Positions 32,160 through 41,936 of a stretch of 64,000 bases of DNA are shown here, in pieces. The translations under genes were made by a program, and so were the position numbers. Origin of the DNA: Lineus longissimus (taxonomy: Eukaryota > Nemertea > Pilidiophora > Heteronemertea > Lineidae); the NCBI RefSeq assembly GCF_910592395.1, contig NC_088319.1:6758001-6822000 (forward strand), in the 5' to 3' direction. Under the pieces are notes generated by a model. It worked only from the letters and a program-made list of their open reading frames with translations, did not search any database and was not told the DNA's origin. How positions within the stretch are numbered: position 1 is the stretch's first letter; every line of letters starts with the position of its first letter.

Positions 32160-33351
32160 TAGAATGCTGAAACTTGGTGTGTGGATGTCTTATGACAACA
32201 TGACTTTACAGAGAAAAAAATCATCGCAATTTGGCCTACTTTCTGGGCTCTAGGCAGCCATCTTTCAAAACCTAATATTGTCAATATCTCATTAATGCCG
32301 ACAGCGAGGATCATTAATTTTTTTAATGTGGATGTTCTGATAGAACAGCCAAAATGACTCTTGGTCTTGCATTGTTTCCCATTTTGCCTTGTTCAACTGT
32401 GGAGTAAAAAAGAAGAAAACTTAAAATTCATCCCAGTCATGACCTGAAAAGATTTCGAAAACATTGTAGCTGCCCACACCTTAACCCTTTAACTGTCTCA
32501 TTTGTTTTTCTGTAAACCAGGAAGTGTGAATTGTGGGGTAAAGACTTTTTCCCTCAGTTATATGAAGAGATAACCCCATGAAACTATTCATTTCTGAATA
32601 GCCCTTGATCTCAGCTTTCCAGTGATACCAAATTTGCCACCCTGGTCGGGACCTTCAGGATGACCTTGACCTTGAGTCAAGATAGGGGGTGCCCCTTCAG
32701 AAGATAGGCTAGAGGGCCCAAAAACATTTATATATTGTTATTTTTGCCTTTTCCTTGAACCCTTACAAGTACTTTGCAACAAAACAAGTTACAAGTTTGT
32801 TGAAATTGATATCGTATTGTATTTTATATATTTTTAAAAATCTTCTGGGCCCCAGACTGACCATTTTTACCAAATTTGTGACCTTGCTGTATCTTTGCTT
32901 GGAGCTACCATAAAAATATGATCGAAAACAAGTCACTGATAAGCAAGATATTGCACTTTTTACCTTTTCAATTTTGGCCCCTGGTGGCCAAGTCGAGAAT
33001 CAGATGGAACCGAAATTTGGCGTCAGAGGTTATCTGATATAGGGGATCATGTGTACCAAGTCTCCAGTTCATAGTTTAGGTGGTTAAGAAATGTGCCATA
33101 GTTACACTCAAATGGCCAATTTGCGACACTTGGCCTCTGTAACCTTGGAAAGTTGGTCAAATCAAAAATCTGCACAACATTTAATGTTAACATTTAACGA
33201 CTCCTTGTTACGAGTACTTACCATAAAAATATTTATCGAAAACAAATCACTGATATTGCAATTGTAAGCTTTTCAGTTTCGGCCCCCTGGTGGCCAAGTT
33301 AAGAATTAGATAGAACCAAAATCTGGTGTCAGAGGTTATCTGACAGAGGGA
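32160..33351 (-). repeat. Modular repeat, inverted orientation, left of Gypsy insertion
   Basis: CCCCTGGTGGCCAAGT occurs at about 32980 and again at about 33285. Each is followed by GAGGTTATCTGA and (in the first) ATGTGTACCAAGT. These are the ~300-bp units in the opposite orientation. The second unit is cut at 33356 by the Gypsy element and resumes at 37936. 32160-32930 is a more diverged member of the same general style (AAACTTGGTGTGTGG). Confidence 0.7.
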
Positions 33352-33356
33352 GTGTG

Positions 33357-33409
33357 TGTTGTAATAGTGGTATAGTGAAGGTAACGATGGATATTCTTAC
33401 TGTAAACTT
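33357..33409 (-). repeat. 3' LTR remnant, only 53 bp shared
   Basis: The first 53 bases are identical to the outer part of the other LTR. Beyond 33409 the two differ completely, so the inner 63 bases (and a normal polypurine tract) are missing or replaced. Confidence 0.7.
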
Positions 33410-33605
33410 CACCAGAACTAATAGTATGGCGCGCACGACACCTTGGAGAGAACACCGAATATAAGAACTGTCAAAACTGAAAACAACAAAACATATCTAC
33501 AACTCTAGTCCAAACGAATAATATTGTCGCGTGCGCTTACTCTGAACATAGTTTATGGTTTGCGCAAACTGATGATTATTGTTCTTAACCTTCCTAACGT
33601 ATTTG

Positions 33606-33980
33606 CTAGTCGTCGCGGTACCTGATTGGTTTTACGACTGCGCGACCTGAACGAGTAGAGACAACCTGCTTCGGATTACTAGTAGCTGGGACCTTTCCTG
33701 GGCTCGCATTGCGGAGTTCTCCGTTCGGCATGCCTGGTGGTCCCGGACACGTAGTATCATTTCCCTGGCTGGCATCAGTCTGAAATGCCACCTGGTCACT
33801 GGGGGTAGGAATTACCGGCACATGATGATGACCTGGGTTGATACGTGTAGCGACAGGCTGTATAGCGGGGTTGGCAGCCTGTGGTACCGCATGGACGTGA
33901 CGCCGGTTTCTACGCAGTCGTACACCTTGGCTCGTCTCAATGATGTACGATCTTGGTGGGTACTCCAACTGTTCAATCAC
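33606..33980 (-). CDS. Gypsy polyprotein C-terminal tail
   Basis: A 124-codon frame beginning MIEQLEYPPRSYIIETSQG, the usual GPY/F-like region after integrase, then Arg-rich and Pro/Asn-rich sequence ending VVKPIRYRDD. It continues the integrase protein after a frameshift. Confidence 0.75.
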   Translation of the reverse strand: MIEQLEYPPRSYIIETSQGVRLRRNRRHVHAVPQAANPAIQPVATRINPGHHHVPVIPTPSDQVAFQTDASQGNDTTCPGPPGMPNGELRNASPGKVPATSNPKQVVSTRSGRAVVKPIRYRDD

Positions 33981-33999
33981 TTTGCCTGGTTTCCATGTC

Positions 34000-34641
34000 T
34001 CACTCAGGTGTGGCTCTAAGGTTCATCATGGCTACATCCAAGGATTTGCCCGTCTTCGTACATTTCTTGATAGTACGCTTTACAAGATCCACCATAGCTT
34101 CGCTGAAACCATTACTCTGCGGGTATCGTGGCGATGAGGTTGTGTGCGTAATGGACCACTCACTGCAGAACGTCTTCATCTCGGCTCCTGTGTAGTGTCC
34201 TCCATTGTCACTGATGATCTCGTCTGGTCGGCCGAAGAAGCTGCAGGCACTGCGGATTTCTTTCATGACTTTCTTGCAAGTAACGGGTGGCGGCATCTCT
34301 GCAACAATCAGGTACTTGGTGAAGTAGTCCGCTAAGACAAGATACATACGACCGTTAACCTCAAATAGATCTAAGGCCAATTTCATCCATGGTCCTTTGG
34401 CAATCTCATGCGGGATAAGGGGCTCCTTCTTGTCTTGAGGTCGGTACTCCTGGCAAGTACTGCATTTCGAGACAAGATCTTCCACATCTTTGTTAATGTT
34501 GGGCCAGTATACCAATTCCCTCGCCAGCCTTCTTGTTTTCTCAATGCCCTGGTGAGCATCGTGGAGCTGTTCGAGGATGTTTTTTCGAAGTGTCTCTGGA
34601 ATAACGACTTGCTTTCCCTTAAACAGTATACCATCCTCCAT
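34000..34641 (-). CDS. Gypsy integrase
   Basis: A 213-codon frame. The HHCC zinc-binding region is LHDAHQGIEKT followed by CSTCQEY. The catalytic core shows LALDLFEV (first Asp), IISDNGGHYTG (second Asp) and PQSNGFSEAMV (Glu). It ends at 34000 by a frameshift. The next frame (33980-33606) supplies the C-terminal tail. The upstream part, 34641-34953, is the RNase H-integrase connection in another frame. Confidence 0.88.
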   Translation of the reverse strand: MEDGILFKGKQVVIPETLRKNILEQLHDAHQGIEKTRRLARELVYWPNINKDVEDLVSKCSTCQEYRPQDKKEPLIPHEIAKGPWMKLALDLFEVNGRMYLVLADYFTKYLIVAEMPPPVTCKKVMKEIRSACSFFGRPDEIISDNGGHYTGAEMKTFCSEWSITHTTSSPRYPQSNGFSEAMVDLVKRTIKKCTKTGKSLDVAMMNLRATPE

Positions 34642-34952
34642 AGCTAGCTCATCTCTGTATGACCAGAACTGTCTTAATGGTGCTGGAAGATCATGCTGTT
34701 TTGCTGGCCAGCCTCTCCAGATGTACTCGCTTAATTGCTGCAGGACTGGATCGCTGCTTGTGAGGTCACGGAGTTGCTGTGGTTTGTAGATTCCACAGTG
34801 GACAAGGTCTTGGTTGATCGTGTCACCCTCTATCTCCTGATCCTGGTAAGTTTATGGCACTACATCAGCTGCGACAGAATGGACTCTGGTAGCTAGTTTT
34901 ACTTCAGTATTATTTGACGGGTTGGGCAGGCGACTTGGCACATCAGAGAGAA

Positions 34953-37157
34953 TCATCTCGGAGCCGGGCGATAAACTAGTTCAAAGTTGTATCCTCCAAT
35001 TTTCTGGAACATTCGATCTAGGCGGCCTGGTAGTCGGTAGAGAGGCTTCTCTTTTAGCATCACAAGGGGCTTGTGGTCCGTGATAGCGGTAAAAAATCGG
35101 CCGTAAAGGTATGTGTGAAACCGCTCAATGCCATGGACGAGACCAAGTGCTTCAGGCTCTATGTTCGAGTATCTTGACTGAGTGTCTGATAGGGCTTTGG
35201 ATGCAAAAGCAACAGGCCGACCATGCTGGAGTAGAGCTGCACCGAGTCCTTTCTGGGATGCATCAACCTCGAGGGTCACTGGCTGCTTTGGGTCATAGTA
35301 AGCCAGGGTGGAGTCACTAGAGATGAGGGTTTTAAGGTGCTCAAACTGTTTCTGATGGTCTTCAGACCACTCAAACGGAATGTCTTTCTTCAGTAGACCA
35401 CGGAGAATACATGCCTCGGCACTGTAGTTTGGTATGTGCGGACTCAGGTATGTCATTATGCCCAGGAATCGATGGAGATCGTCCTTGTCCTGAGGTACGG
35501 GCATCTCAGCGATATCTTTCACCTTCCCGGGATCAGGTCGCACGCCTCTACTACTGTACAAATTACCAAAGAATGGTACCGACGGCTTTCGAATGAGACA
35601 CTTTGTACTGTTGAAGACGACACCAGCTGGTCCAGACTTTTCCATCAGGGCTACCAGATTGCTATCATGGTGCGCATCACCTTCACCTCCTACGATTACG
35701 TCGTCTGCTATCCCTACGGTGCATGTCAGGCCTTCTAAGACATCGTCCATCCTGCTCTGGAAGATATCTTGGCTCACTGCCAAGCCAAACTGTAGACGGG
35801 TCCAGCAATACCGTCCGAATGGAGTCCTGAAGGTGGTGAGAAGCTGGCTTTCTTCTTCCAGGGGTATGGCCCAGTATCCTGCTTTTGCATCAAGTTTGCT
35901 GAATACGGTACATCTGGCTAGTGCAGGGTTGATATCTTCAATGGTGGGTTTCTTGTGCGGGCATCTCTTGAGTGATTTGTTGAGCTTTTGGGGATCAAGG
36001 CAAATTCTAAGTGAGCCATCTGATTTTTCTGCAAATGCTAGGCTGGAACACCAATCTGTGTGCTCTGTTACTTTCCTGATTACACCCATCTTTTCTATGC
36101 GATCCAGCTCGGTTTTGAGTCTTGGCTTCATGTGGATGGCATACTTTCGTGGGGGGTCTTGGAATGGCACAGCATCTTCTTTCAGGTGTAGCTTGGCTGG
36201 TTTCCCGAGATTACCAATGGTATCAAACCGGTTAGGGTATGCCCTCATCAAATCCGCAACATACTTTATGGGTTTAGCCTGTTTGGTCTCTAGGGTTGAA
36301 ATATTCTGTGCATCACAGTGGATCGTAACAAGCTTCATAGAGCGGCATGACGGCAGGCCTAGGACAGCTGGCCCTGGAACATCAACGACATAGAAGGTAA
36401 CATCCTGAAATGGCTGGTCCTTGTACCTGCATTTTATGATTATTGTCCCCCAGCAGGGTATACGCTGACCATTGTAGGCTGTGAGTACAGTGTTGACAAG
36501 TGGTTTCAGTCTCTGCTTGGTAGCTGTTTTCCCATACATTTGTTTGTATGTGCGGACAGGCAGGGTGTTTCCTGATGCGCCAGTATCTATCTTCAGCTCA
36601 AAAAGATGCGTTCCTTTTATGTCTGGGATCCTCACATCCAAGTTGACGTAGGCTTCTGTTTCAGGCTTGACCCCAGTACGAAGTGCATCTAAACACGCAC
36701 TTGATATTTTGATGGAGCTGAACTGCTGTAGACCAAGTGTTTCTGGGTCACTCTGGTCGGAATCTCGTTCATCTGTGTAGCCAATTTCGTGAACAGGCCT
36801 CCTGTTACCTCTACTACCAGTACCACTACCACGTCTACCACGTCGGTCAGCATTTCGATAGGGCTTCCGTCCATTTTTCGATTTTCTGCAACATTTTTCC
36901 CAGTGGCCCAGAGTCCCACAGGCCTTACATTCATCATTATAGGCAGGGCACTGGCGTGGTTTGTGATGAAGCAGGCAGTTGCCGCATGGCTGGCAACTCG
37001 GCCTCGACTTGACAGCATCAACATCCATCCTTGCAGCTGCGCCAGATTCTTGCGTGAGTGCTGACGTTATGCTCTTGTGGCCAGCAACTATGGCCTCGTG
37101 TTTGCGGCCTTCAGCAACAGCAGCAGCCAAGGTGATACCACTGATAGGTTTACCCAA
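34953..37157 (-). CDS. Gypsy gag zinc knuckle, protease, RT, RNase H
   Basis: A 734-codon open frame. A zinc knuckle lies at residues 77-90 (CKACGTLGHWEKCC). The aspartic protease active site DTGAS is at 191-195. RT spans about 340-520, with FSKLDAKAGYW, QFGLAVSQDIFQ, and the catalytic box GIADD at 482-486 (usually Y-x-D-D). RNase H covers about 625-700, with LEVDASQKGLGAALL and AITDHKPL. The frame stops after YRPAPR. One lost base there (CCCGGCTCC) would let it read on into the connection to integrase. The unusual IADD still retains both aspartates. Confidence 0.92.
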   Translation of the reverse strand: MGKPISGITLAAAVAEGRKHEAIVAGHKSITSALTQESGAAARMDVDAVKSRPSCQPCGNCLLHHKPRQCPAYNDECKACGTLGHWEKCCRKSKNGRKPYRNADRRGRRGSGTGSRGNRRPVHEIGYTDERDSDQSDPETLGLQQFSSIKISSACLDALRTGVKPETEAYVNLDVRIPDIKGTHLFELKIDTGASGNTLPVRTYKQMYGKTATKQRLKPLVNTVLTAYNGQRIPCWGTIIIKCRYKDQPFQDVTFYVVDVPGPAVLGLPSCRSMKLVTIHCDAQNISTLETKQAKPIKYVADLMRAYPNRFDTIGNLGKPAKLHLKEDAVPFQDPPRKYAIHMKPRLKTELDRIEKMGVIRKVTEHTDWCSSLAFAEKSDGSLRICLDPQKLNKSLKRCPHKKPTIEDINPALARCTVFSKLDAKAGYWAIPLEEESQLLTTFRTPFGRYCWTRLQFGLAVSQDIFQSRMDDVLEGLTCTVGIADDVIVGGEGDAHHDSNLVALMEKSGPAGVVFNSTKCLIRKPSVPFFGNLYSSRGVRPDPGKVKDIAEMPVPQDKDDLHRFLGIMTYLSPHIPNYSAEACILRGLLKKDIPFEWSEDHQKQFEHLKTLISSDSTLAYYDPKQPVTLEVDASQKGLGAALLQHGRPVAFASKALSDTQSRYSNIEPEALGLVHGIERFHTYLYGRFFTAITDHKPLVMLKEKPLYRLPGRLDRMFQKIGGYNFELVYRPAPR

Positions 37158-37600
37158 AGAAAGTTCTGATAATCAAGGATTGGGGTGCTTGCAGTGATTA
37201 GCTCAATTACCCTCTCCTCTAATTCACCTTTGGTCTCAAAACCACATTCATTAGCTAAGGTTCGTGTTCTATTCACAAAGTCATCAAGAGTTTCATCTTT
37301 CTTCTGCAGATAGTTGCGTAATTGCAGCCTTTTCACTCGTGGGTTGACAGCTATGCGTAGTTGATATTGAAAAAGCGCCCAGAGTTTATCTGGATCTTTC
37401 TTATCTGGCTCAGACAACCCACTAGCATTTAGGCGTCGTAAGCCTTCGTCACCTATGCCCCGCAAAATCTTCTGCGCTTTCTTTGGCTTGTCCGTTATTC
37501 CTTCATCTTCACAGAATATTTCCATATTCTGTTTAAACAACTTAAATGATTCTGACTGGTCCGGTTTGGACCAGTCCATTTGTGGAATTTTACCGGGCAT
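37088..37600 (-). CDS. Gypsy gag, N-terminal part
   Basis: An open frame of 170 codons starts at 37600 (MPGKIPQMDW). It shows the retrotransposon gag-like stretch LWALFQYQLRIAVNPRVKR and LRNYLQKKDETLDDFVNRTR. Homology ends near residue 145 (DYQNF), where the true protein passes into the -1 frame. That frame (37157 onward) carries the zinc knuckle. A one-base change at TTTCTTTGGG near 37163 would join them, and a natural frameshift is possible. Confidence 0.85.
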   Translation of the reverse strand: MPGKIPQMDWSKPDQSESFKLFKQNMEIFCEDEGITDKPKKAQKILRGIGDEGLRRLNASGLSEPDKKDPDKLWALFQYQLRIAVNPRVKRLQLRNYLQKKDETLDDFVNRTRTLANECGFETKGELEERVIELITASTPILDYQNFLWVNLSVVSPWLLLLLKAANTRP

Positions 37601-37807
37601 GTTTTCAAAAACAAAGTTCTACGTTTCAATGTTCTGGTGATTACGATAAGCCTTCCCTGTGCAGTGTTGATGCACAGTGTGCAGTATATTGGCGTTATGA
37701 CGTGCGGCCGTGCGTGCCTTTCCGATGACTTATACCGGTAGTTCTGTGCTAATAACTTCGTATGAGGCTTGACTATTGTGTTCTACAATTCGTTATTGAT
37801 AACTTTA

Positions 37808-37819
37808 CCGCTGCCACCA
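37808..37819 (-). other. Primer-binding site
   Basis: In element orientation, TGGTGGCAGCGG follows the LTR end directly. The TGG start is expected for pairing with a tRNA 3' CCA end. The tRNA itself is not identified. Confidence 0.7.
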
Positions 37820-37935
37820 TGTTGTAATAGTGGTATAGTGAAGGTAACGATGGATATTCTTACTGTAAACTTTATTGTGTCAGAACGGCCATCTTGGCTA
37901 ACTCCCAGCATCCTCACGTGACGCATATCACAACA
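37820..37935 (-). repeat. 5' LTR of the Gypsy element, 116 bp
   Basis: Starts TGTTGTAATAG and ends CACAACA, with the required TG...CA ends and an inverted TGTTGT/ACAACA. It contains AATAAAG in the element orientation, near 37875. It is short for a Gypsy LTR. Confidence 0.8.
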
Positions 37936-38340
37936 GTGTGTACCAAATTTTAAGTTCATATCTCTAGCGGTTAAGAAACGTGCCAGTGTTTTAAACACTC
38001 AAACAGCCAATTTATGCCATTTGACCTCTGTGACTTTGAAAAGTAGCTCAAATCAAAACCCGTATGATATGTGATGTATCCTTGTTAGGAGTACCTGCCA
38101 TAAAAATATTGAAAATGACTCAGTTTAAAGAGAGATATCACACTTTTGATGTTTTCCTTTTTGGACCCCTGGTGGCCATGTCAAGAATTCAGATCGGACC
38201 GAAATCTACGTGACCTGGGGGGTCCTGTGTGCAAAGTTTCAAGTTCATAGCCTTTAGCAGTTAAGAAACGTGCCACCGTTTTGAAACAGGATACAGATGA
38301 CGACGACAGACGAAGGACACTGCGGTATTGTATAGACTCC
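37936..38340 (-). repeat. Modular repeat, right of Gypsy insertion
   Basis: Begins with the second target-duplication copy, GTGTG, followed by TACCAAATTTTAAGTTCATA. It includes CCCCTGGTGGCCATGTCAAG and GTTAAGAAACGTGCCA, in the same inverted orientation as 32930-33351. The flanking sequence up to 38440 is non-coding. Confidence 0.75.
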
Positions 38341-38446
38341 CCTAAAGTGAGCCAAAAAAGTTTCCATAAAAGTATCCTGCATATACATATATACTGACTT
38401 TAATCATAAGAATATCAGTTAAAGTTCACCAACTTGCTCAGAGGTG

Positions 38447-40328
38447 GCCAAAATCTGCTCCATTCAAAAAGGGTGATAGAACAAAGGGTGAGAATTACAG
38501 AGGTATTACTTTATTAAGCTGTTTAGGTAAATTGTTCACAGCTATTTCAAACAGCAGGTTAGACGAGTATGTGAATTTACACGAGGTATTAGGTGAAGAA
38601 CAAACAGGTTTCAGATCAGGTTACTCTACCATGGACAACGTTTTTGTTCTGAAGTGTTTGATTGATTTGTATTTGAGTAAGGGCAAATGCTTATATGTGG
38701 TATTTATTGATTTCAAACAAGCTTTCGATAAAATATGGAGGTTAGGACTTTGGCGTAAACTTATTGGAAATGGTATAAACGGTAAAATATTGAATGTCAT
38801 GGTAAATATTTATGATAAAGCGAAATCGTGTGTTCAGATTAACAATAGATCAGATTATTTTCCGTGTTCCATAGGGGTTAGGCAGGGCGAAAATATGTCG
38901 CCACTCTTATTTGCGTTATATCTAAACGATTTTGAAATTTTTTTGAACGACCATGGTTTTAATGGTCCTTCTGATTTACATATCAATAGCCGATGTGAGT
39001 TTTTAGACAACTTGGAGATTTTTTTGAAGCTGGCAATATTATTGTATGCGGACGATATGATTCTTATGGCAGATGATCCTAACGAGTTACAAAACGCCCT
39101 GAACTTATTGCACGATTACTGTGAGGAGTGGCATCTGATCGTAAATATTAAGAAAACCAAGGCAATGCTTTTTTCTCGGGGAAAGCTTAGAGTAAATATA
39201 CCGGAATTTAGATATAATGGGGGTAGGGTCGAGTTGGTAGACCATTTCACATACTTAGGCGTAACATTCTCATATAATGGAAATTTTGCGAGGGCAATAA
39301 AAGATAGATATAATAAAGGTATGAAAGCCATGTTTGGTGTACTGAGAGCGTGTAGAAGACTTTCTCTTACGGTCGAATTGAGTCTAGACATATTTGACAA
39401 AGTAGTCACACCAGTTTTGCTATACGGTAGTGAGGTGTGGGGTAACCAAAACACCGAGTTGCTGGACCGTGTACAAGTTAAATTTTGCAAATATTTGCTA
39501 CGATTACCGTTAAGAACTCCTACAGTAATGGTAATGGGAGAACTTGGGCGACACTCTTTGAAGATTCACATAGCCGTGCGAATGTTATCTTTTTGGAACA
39601 GACTCAGAATTGGAAAAACAGATAAATGGGCTTATATCTTTTATAACATAACTAGGGAGCATTTAGACAAGGGTTATTTAAACCAAGGCTGGTGTAAAAG
39701 TGTGAAAACTGTTCTGGACGACTGTGGCCTCACTCAAATTTGGTATACTCCCGAGGTTTTGTCCCTACGAGAACTGAAAATTGTAGTTGAACAGATAATG
39801 AGAGACCAGTGTGAACAACTATGGAGAAACGAGGTAAATAACGATTTCAGATGTATAATTTATAGAATGTTTAAACAAAACCTGAATATGGAGCCCTATG
39901 TTAAAAAATTACCATTATATCAAACGGTCAGTATTTGTAAATTTCGTACTGGATCTATAAAATTCCCAGAAACAGTAACCAGAATGTATAGAAATGAAAC
40001 TGCAGAAAATATTTGTGGTCTTTGTGACCAGGTTTGTGTAAGAGACGAACTTCATTATTTTATTACGTGTCCGTATTTCCGTCACATGCGAGTAAGGTTG
40101 TTTCCAAACTTAAAAGAATTACCTCAGGTTTTTTATCATGAATTTTTCCATCGCATTATGACTAAATGTTCCCGGGTAAACTTAGACAATATTCATAGTT
40201 TTTGTAAAGAATTCATCAGCTTGGTCCACCATATGTAAATGTTAAATCATGTAACCTCTTATACCCGAAAGGGTTTTTTGGAGAGAAATAAATTATGTTA
40301 TGTTATGTTATGTTATATGTTATGTTAA
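38447..40328 (+). mobile_element. Jockey/CR1-group LINE, 5' truncated, intact RT ORF
   Basis: The element starts within the RT fingers region (FKKGDRTKGENYRGITLLSC) at about 38447. It ends with a tail of (TTATG)n at 40290-40328. The endonuclease half is lost, as is typical after incomplete reverse transcription. The remaining ORF has no internal stop, which suggests a young insertion. Its Cys/His end (ICGLCDQ, then DELHYFITCP) links it to the elements at 5390 and 19755. Confidence 0.88.
38532..40238 (+). CDS. LINE reverse transcriptase, 568 codons, uninterrupted
   Basis: The frame is already open from about 38447, so the Met at 38532 is internal rather than the true start. Motifs in order are EEQTGFRSGYSTMDNVF, VVFIDFKQAFDKIW (first catalytic Asp), IGVRQGENMSPLLFALYLND, LLYADDMIL with YADD at 39045-39056, EEWHLIVNIKKTK, YLGVTFSYNG, LYGSEVWGN, and a C-terminal Cys/His motif. 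It encodes a plausible RT domain, but without its own endonuclease the copy cannot move by itself. Confidence 0.9.
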   Translation: MFTAISNSRLDEYVNLHEVLGEEQTGFRSGYSTMDNVFVLKCLIDLYLSKGKCLYVVFIDFKQAFDKIWRLGLWRKLIGNGINGKILNVMVNIYDKAKSCVQINNRSDYFPCSIGVRQGENMSPLLFALYLNDFEIFLNDHGFNGPSDLHINSRCEFLDNLEIFLKLAILLYADDMILMADDPNELQNALNLLHDYCEEWHLIVNIKKTKAMLFSRGKLRVNIPEFRYNGGRVELVDHFTYLGVTFSYNGNFARAIKDRYNKGMKAMFGVLRACRRLSLTVELSLDIFDKVVTPVLLYGSEVWGNQNTELLDRVQVKFCKYLLRLPLRTPTVMVMGELGRHSLKIHIAVRMLSFWNRLRIGKTDKWAYIFYNITREHLDKGYLNQGWCKSVKTVLDDCGLTQIWYTPEVLSLRELKIVVEQIMRDQCEQLWRNEVNNDFRCIIYRMFKQNLNMEPYVKKLPLYQTVSICKFRTGSIKFPETVTRMYRNETAENICGLCDQVCVRDELHYFITCPYFRHMRVRLFPNLKELPQVFYHEFFHRIMTKCSRVNLDNIHSFCKEFISLVHHM

Positions 40329-40664
40329 GTGCTGTCAGCGTTTTGTAGGATACGAACTAAGGCTTTGTTTCAATTGAGCTAAGTTTTGTAAAATATGACT
40401 TGAGTAATGGAGAGCTGACAATAAGGGTGTGGCGGGTATCATTTGAAGTATATAACCTCGGCTTATTGCAGATTTTGACTGAAGGTTGGGGGTCCATTTG
40501 CCTGGTGCGGGTTACTTTGCCAACAAATAAACATTCTGTCACACGTTTTTTGGTGCAAGGGTGCCCTACACGTCATCAGGAGTGACCCCCTCCCCGACAA
40601 AGGACCTCATAACTGGCAGCAAAATCCCCAAGTCCCATAGCTGCTACTCTTTGATAGAGAGTTT

Positions 40665-40985
40665 CCCCTGCAAAATTCGACTGGAAATTGTCGGCAAAAG
40701 CCAGGATTTTCCAGCTAATTCCAAACCATTTTTCCTTGCTAGAAGGTTGGAAATAGCTGGAAATTCCAGAAAATGTCAGTGCTGGAGTTTGGCGGTATTT
40801 GGGTAAATGGCATAGCCAGAAAATGCCAGTTGCTGGAAAAATCTGGCGCAACCTGGCATTAGCTGGAACCTAAATTCCAGAGCTGGAATAAGGCGGACAA
40901 ATCTGGACCCAAACCTTCGAGCTGATTTACCAATGTCAGGGTTGTCATATATTGGAAATAGCTGGCATTTGTTGACATTTGTTGA
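40665..40985 (+). repeat. CCAGCTATTTCC-motif repeat, copy 1
   Basis: Contains many TGGAAATTCCAG, CCAGCTAATTCC and GGAAATAGCTGG motifs in both orientations, with CCCCTGC near the left edge. A relative in the opposite orientation lies at 43400-43735. It looks like a non-autonomous element built from a short palindromic motif. Confidence 0.6.
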
Positions 40986-41039
40986 CATGCGCAACGTGGG
41001 TAGAATTCGTCGATGCTTGACAGAAGATGCATGTCGCTT

Positions 41040-41685
41040 TCTTGTGCATGGTTTGGTTACATAGAGGTTGGACTACTGTAATTCGCTCTTTAATGGTCTC
41101 CCAGATGCAACCATTGGCAGACTCCAACGTGTTCAGAATATGACTGCCAGAATAATCACGCGTACCAAACGCAGAGAACATATTACTCCGGTCTTGGAGC
41201 AGCTGCACTGGTTGCCGGTGAGGTTTCGTATCAAATACAAAATTATCCTTATGGTTTTTCAAGCTTTTAACAACAGTGCACCTTCATACTTGCGTGATAT
41301 GATAAGGTCCTATACACCAGCTCGGTCACTAAGATCGTCAGCTAAAACAAGACTTATCATCCCAAGGACCAAAACGAATAATGGAGACCGATCATTTCGA
41401 GTCAGTGGACCAAGACTTTTTAATGCGATTACAGATGCCATGAAGGACTTAGAGCGTGTGTCAACTTTCAGACAATCACTTAAAACCCATTTGTTCCGCG
41501 AAGCCTTTAGTTGGTAGCTACAGAGACTTATATTCCGAATGTGCCATCTATGTTTTAGAGACTCAATTTTTTAATCAATCTGTTTTACCACTATCAAACT
41601 GTTTTAAATCCAAATATTTGCTTCTTACTCCATTGTAAAGTGCCTTGGAGCATGCTTGGCATGTACAAGGCACTATAATATCCGG

Positions 41686-41716
<31 letters not shown>

Positions 41717-41730
41717 ATTATTATTATTAG
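41040..41730 (+). mobile_element. L2/CR1-like LINE 3' fragment
   Basis: Frame 41068-41517 (149 codons) reads MDYCNSLFNGLPD, then ITPVLEQLHWLPVRFRIKYK, and ends HLFREAFSW. This is the standard C-terminus of L2/CR1 elements. The 3' UTR has the stem-like GTGCCTTGGAGCATGC...GTACAAGGCAC. The tail is (TTA)n at 41691-41729. It is a different family from 24490-26330, whose tail is (ATTC)n. Confidence 0.85.
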
Positions 41731-41936
41731 CTGGAAATTTAAAATTCAGTATGTGGTTAAGTTCTCTGCCACTATGTAATCGATCAGAGCGCTGCACACT
41801 AATTAACAGGCGTTTTTTAGCTCTCAACAGTGAGTATGATTATAATCGTTGTGATATGCAACTAGAAGAGCTCTTGTCTTGGAGTAAAACCTATAATGGC
41901 TTGGTTTTGACTTTGCTGATTGCAATCTTGTCACAT

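Larger units (their letters stand above)
33357..37935 (-). mobile_element. Gypsy LTR retrotransposon, minus strand, frameshifted
   Basis: The element is read right to left. The 5' LTR is 37820-37935 and a primer-binding site abuts it. Then come gag (37600), a zinc knuckle, protease, RT and RNase H, integrase, and a shortened 3' LTR-like end at 33357-33409. Target duplication GTGTG is visible on both sides (33352-33356 and 37936-37940). Joining the flanks across the element restores the ~300-bp repeat unit. The domain order PR-RT-RH-IN marks Gypsy. At least three frameshifts disable it. Confidence 0.92.

Noticed and set aside
35593-36393. 266-codon plus-strand ORF
   Set aside because: It lies antisense to the protease-RT of the Gypsy pol gene, which has full domain support; the ORF is a shadow.
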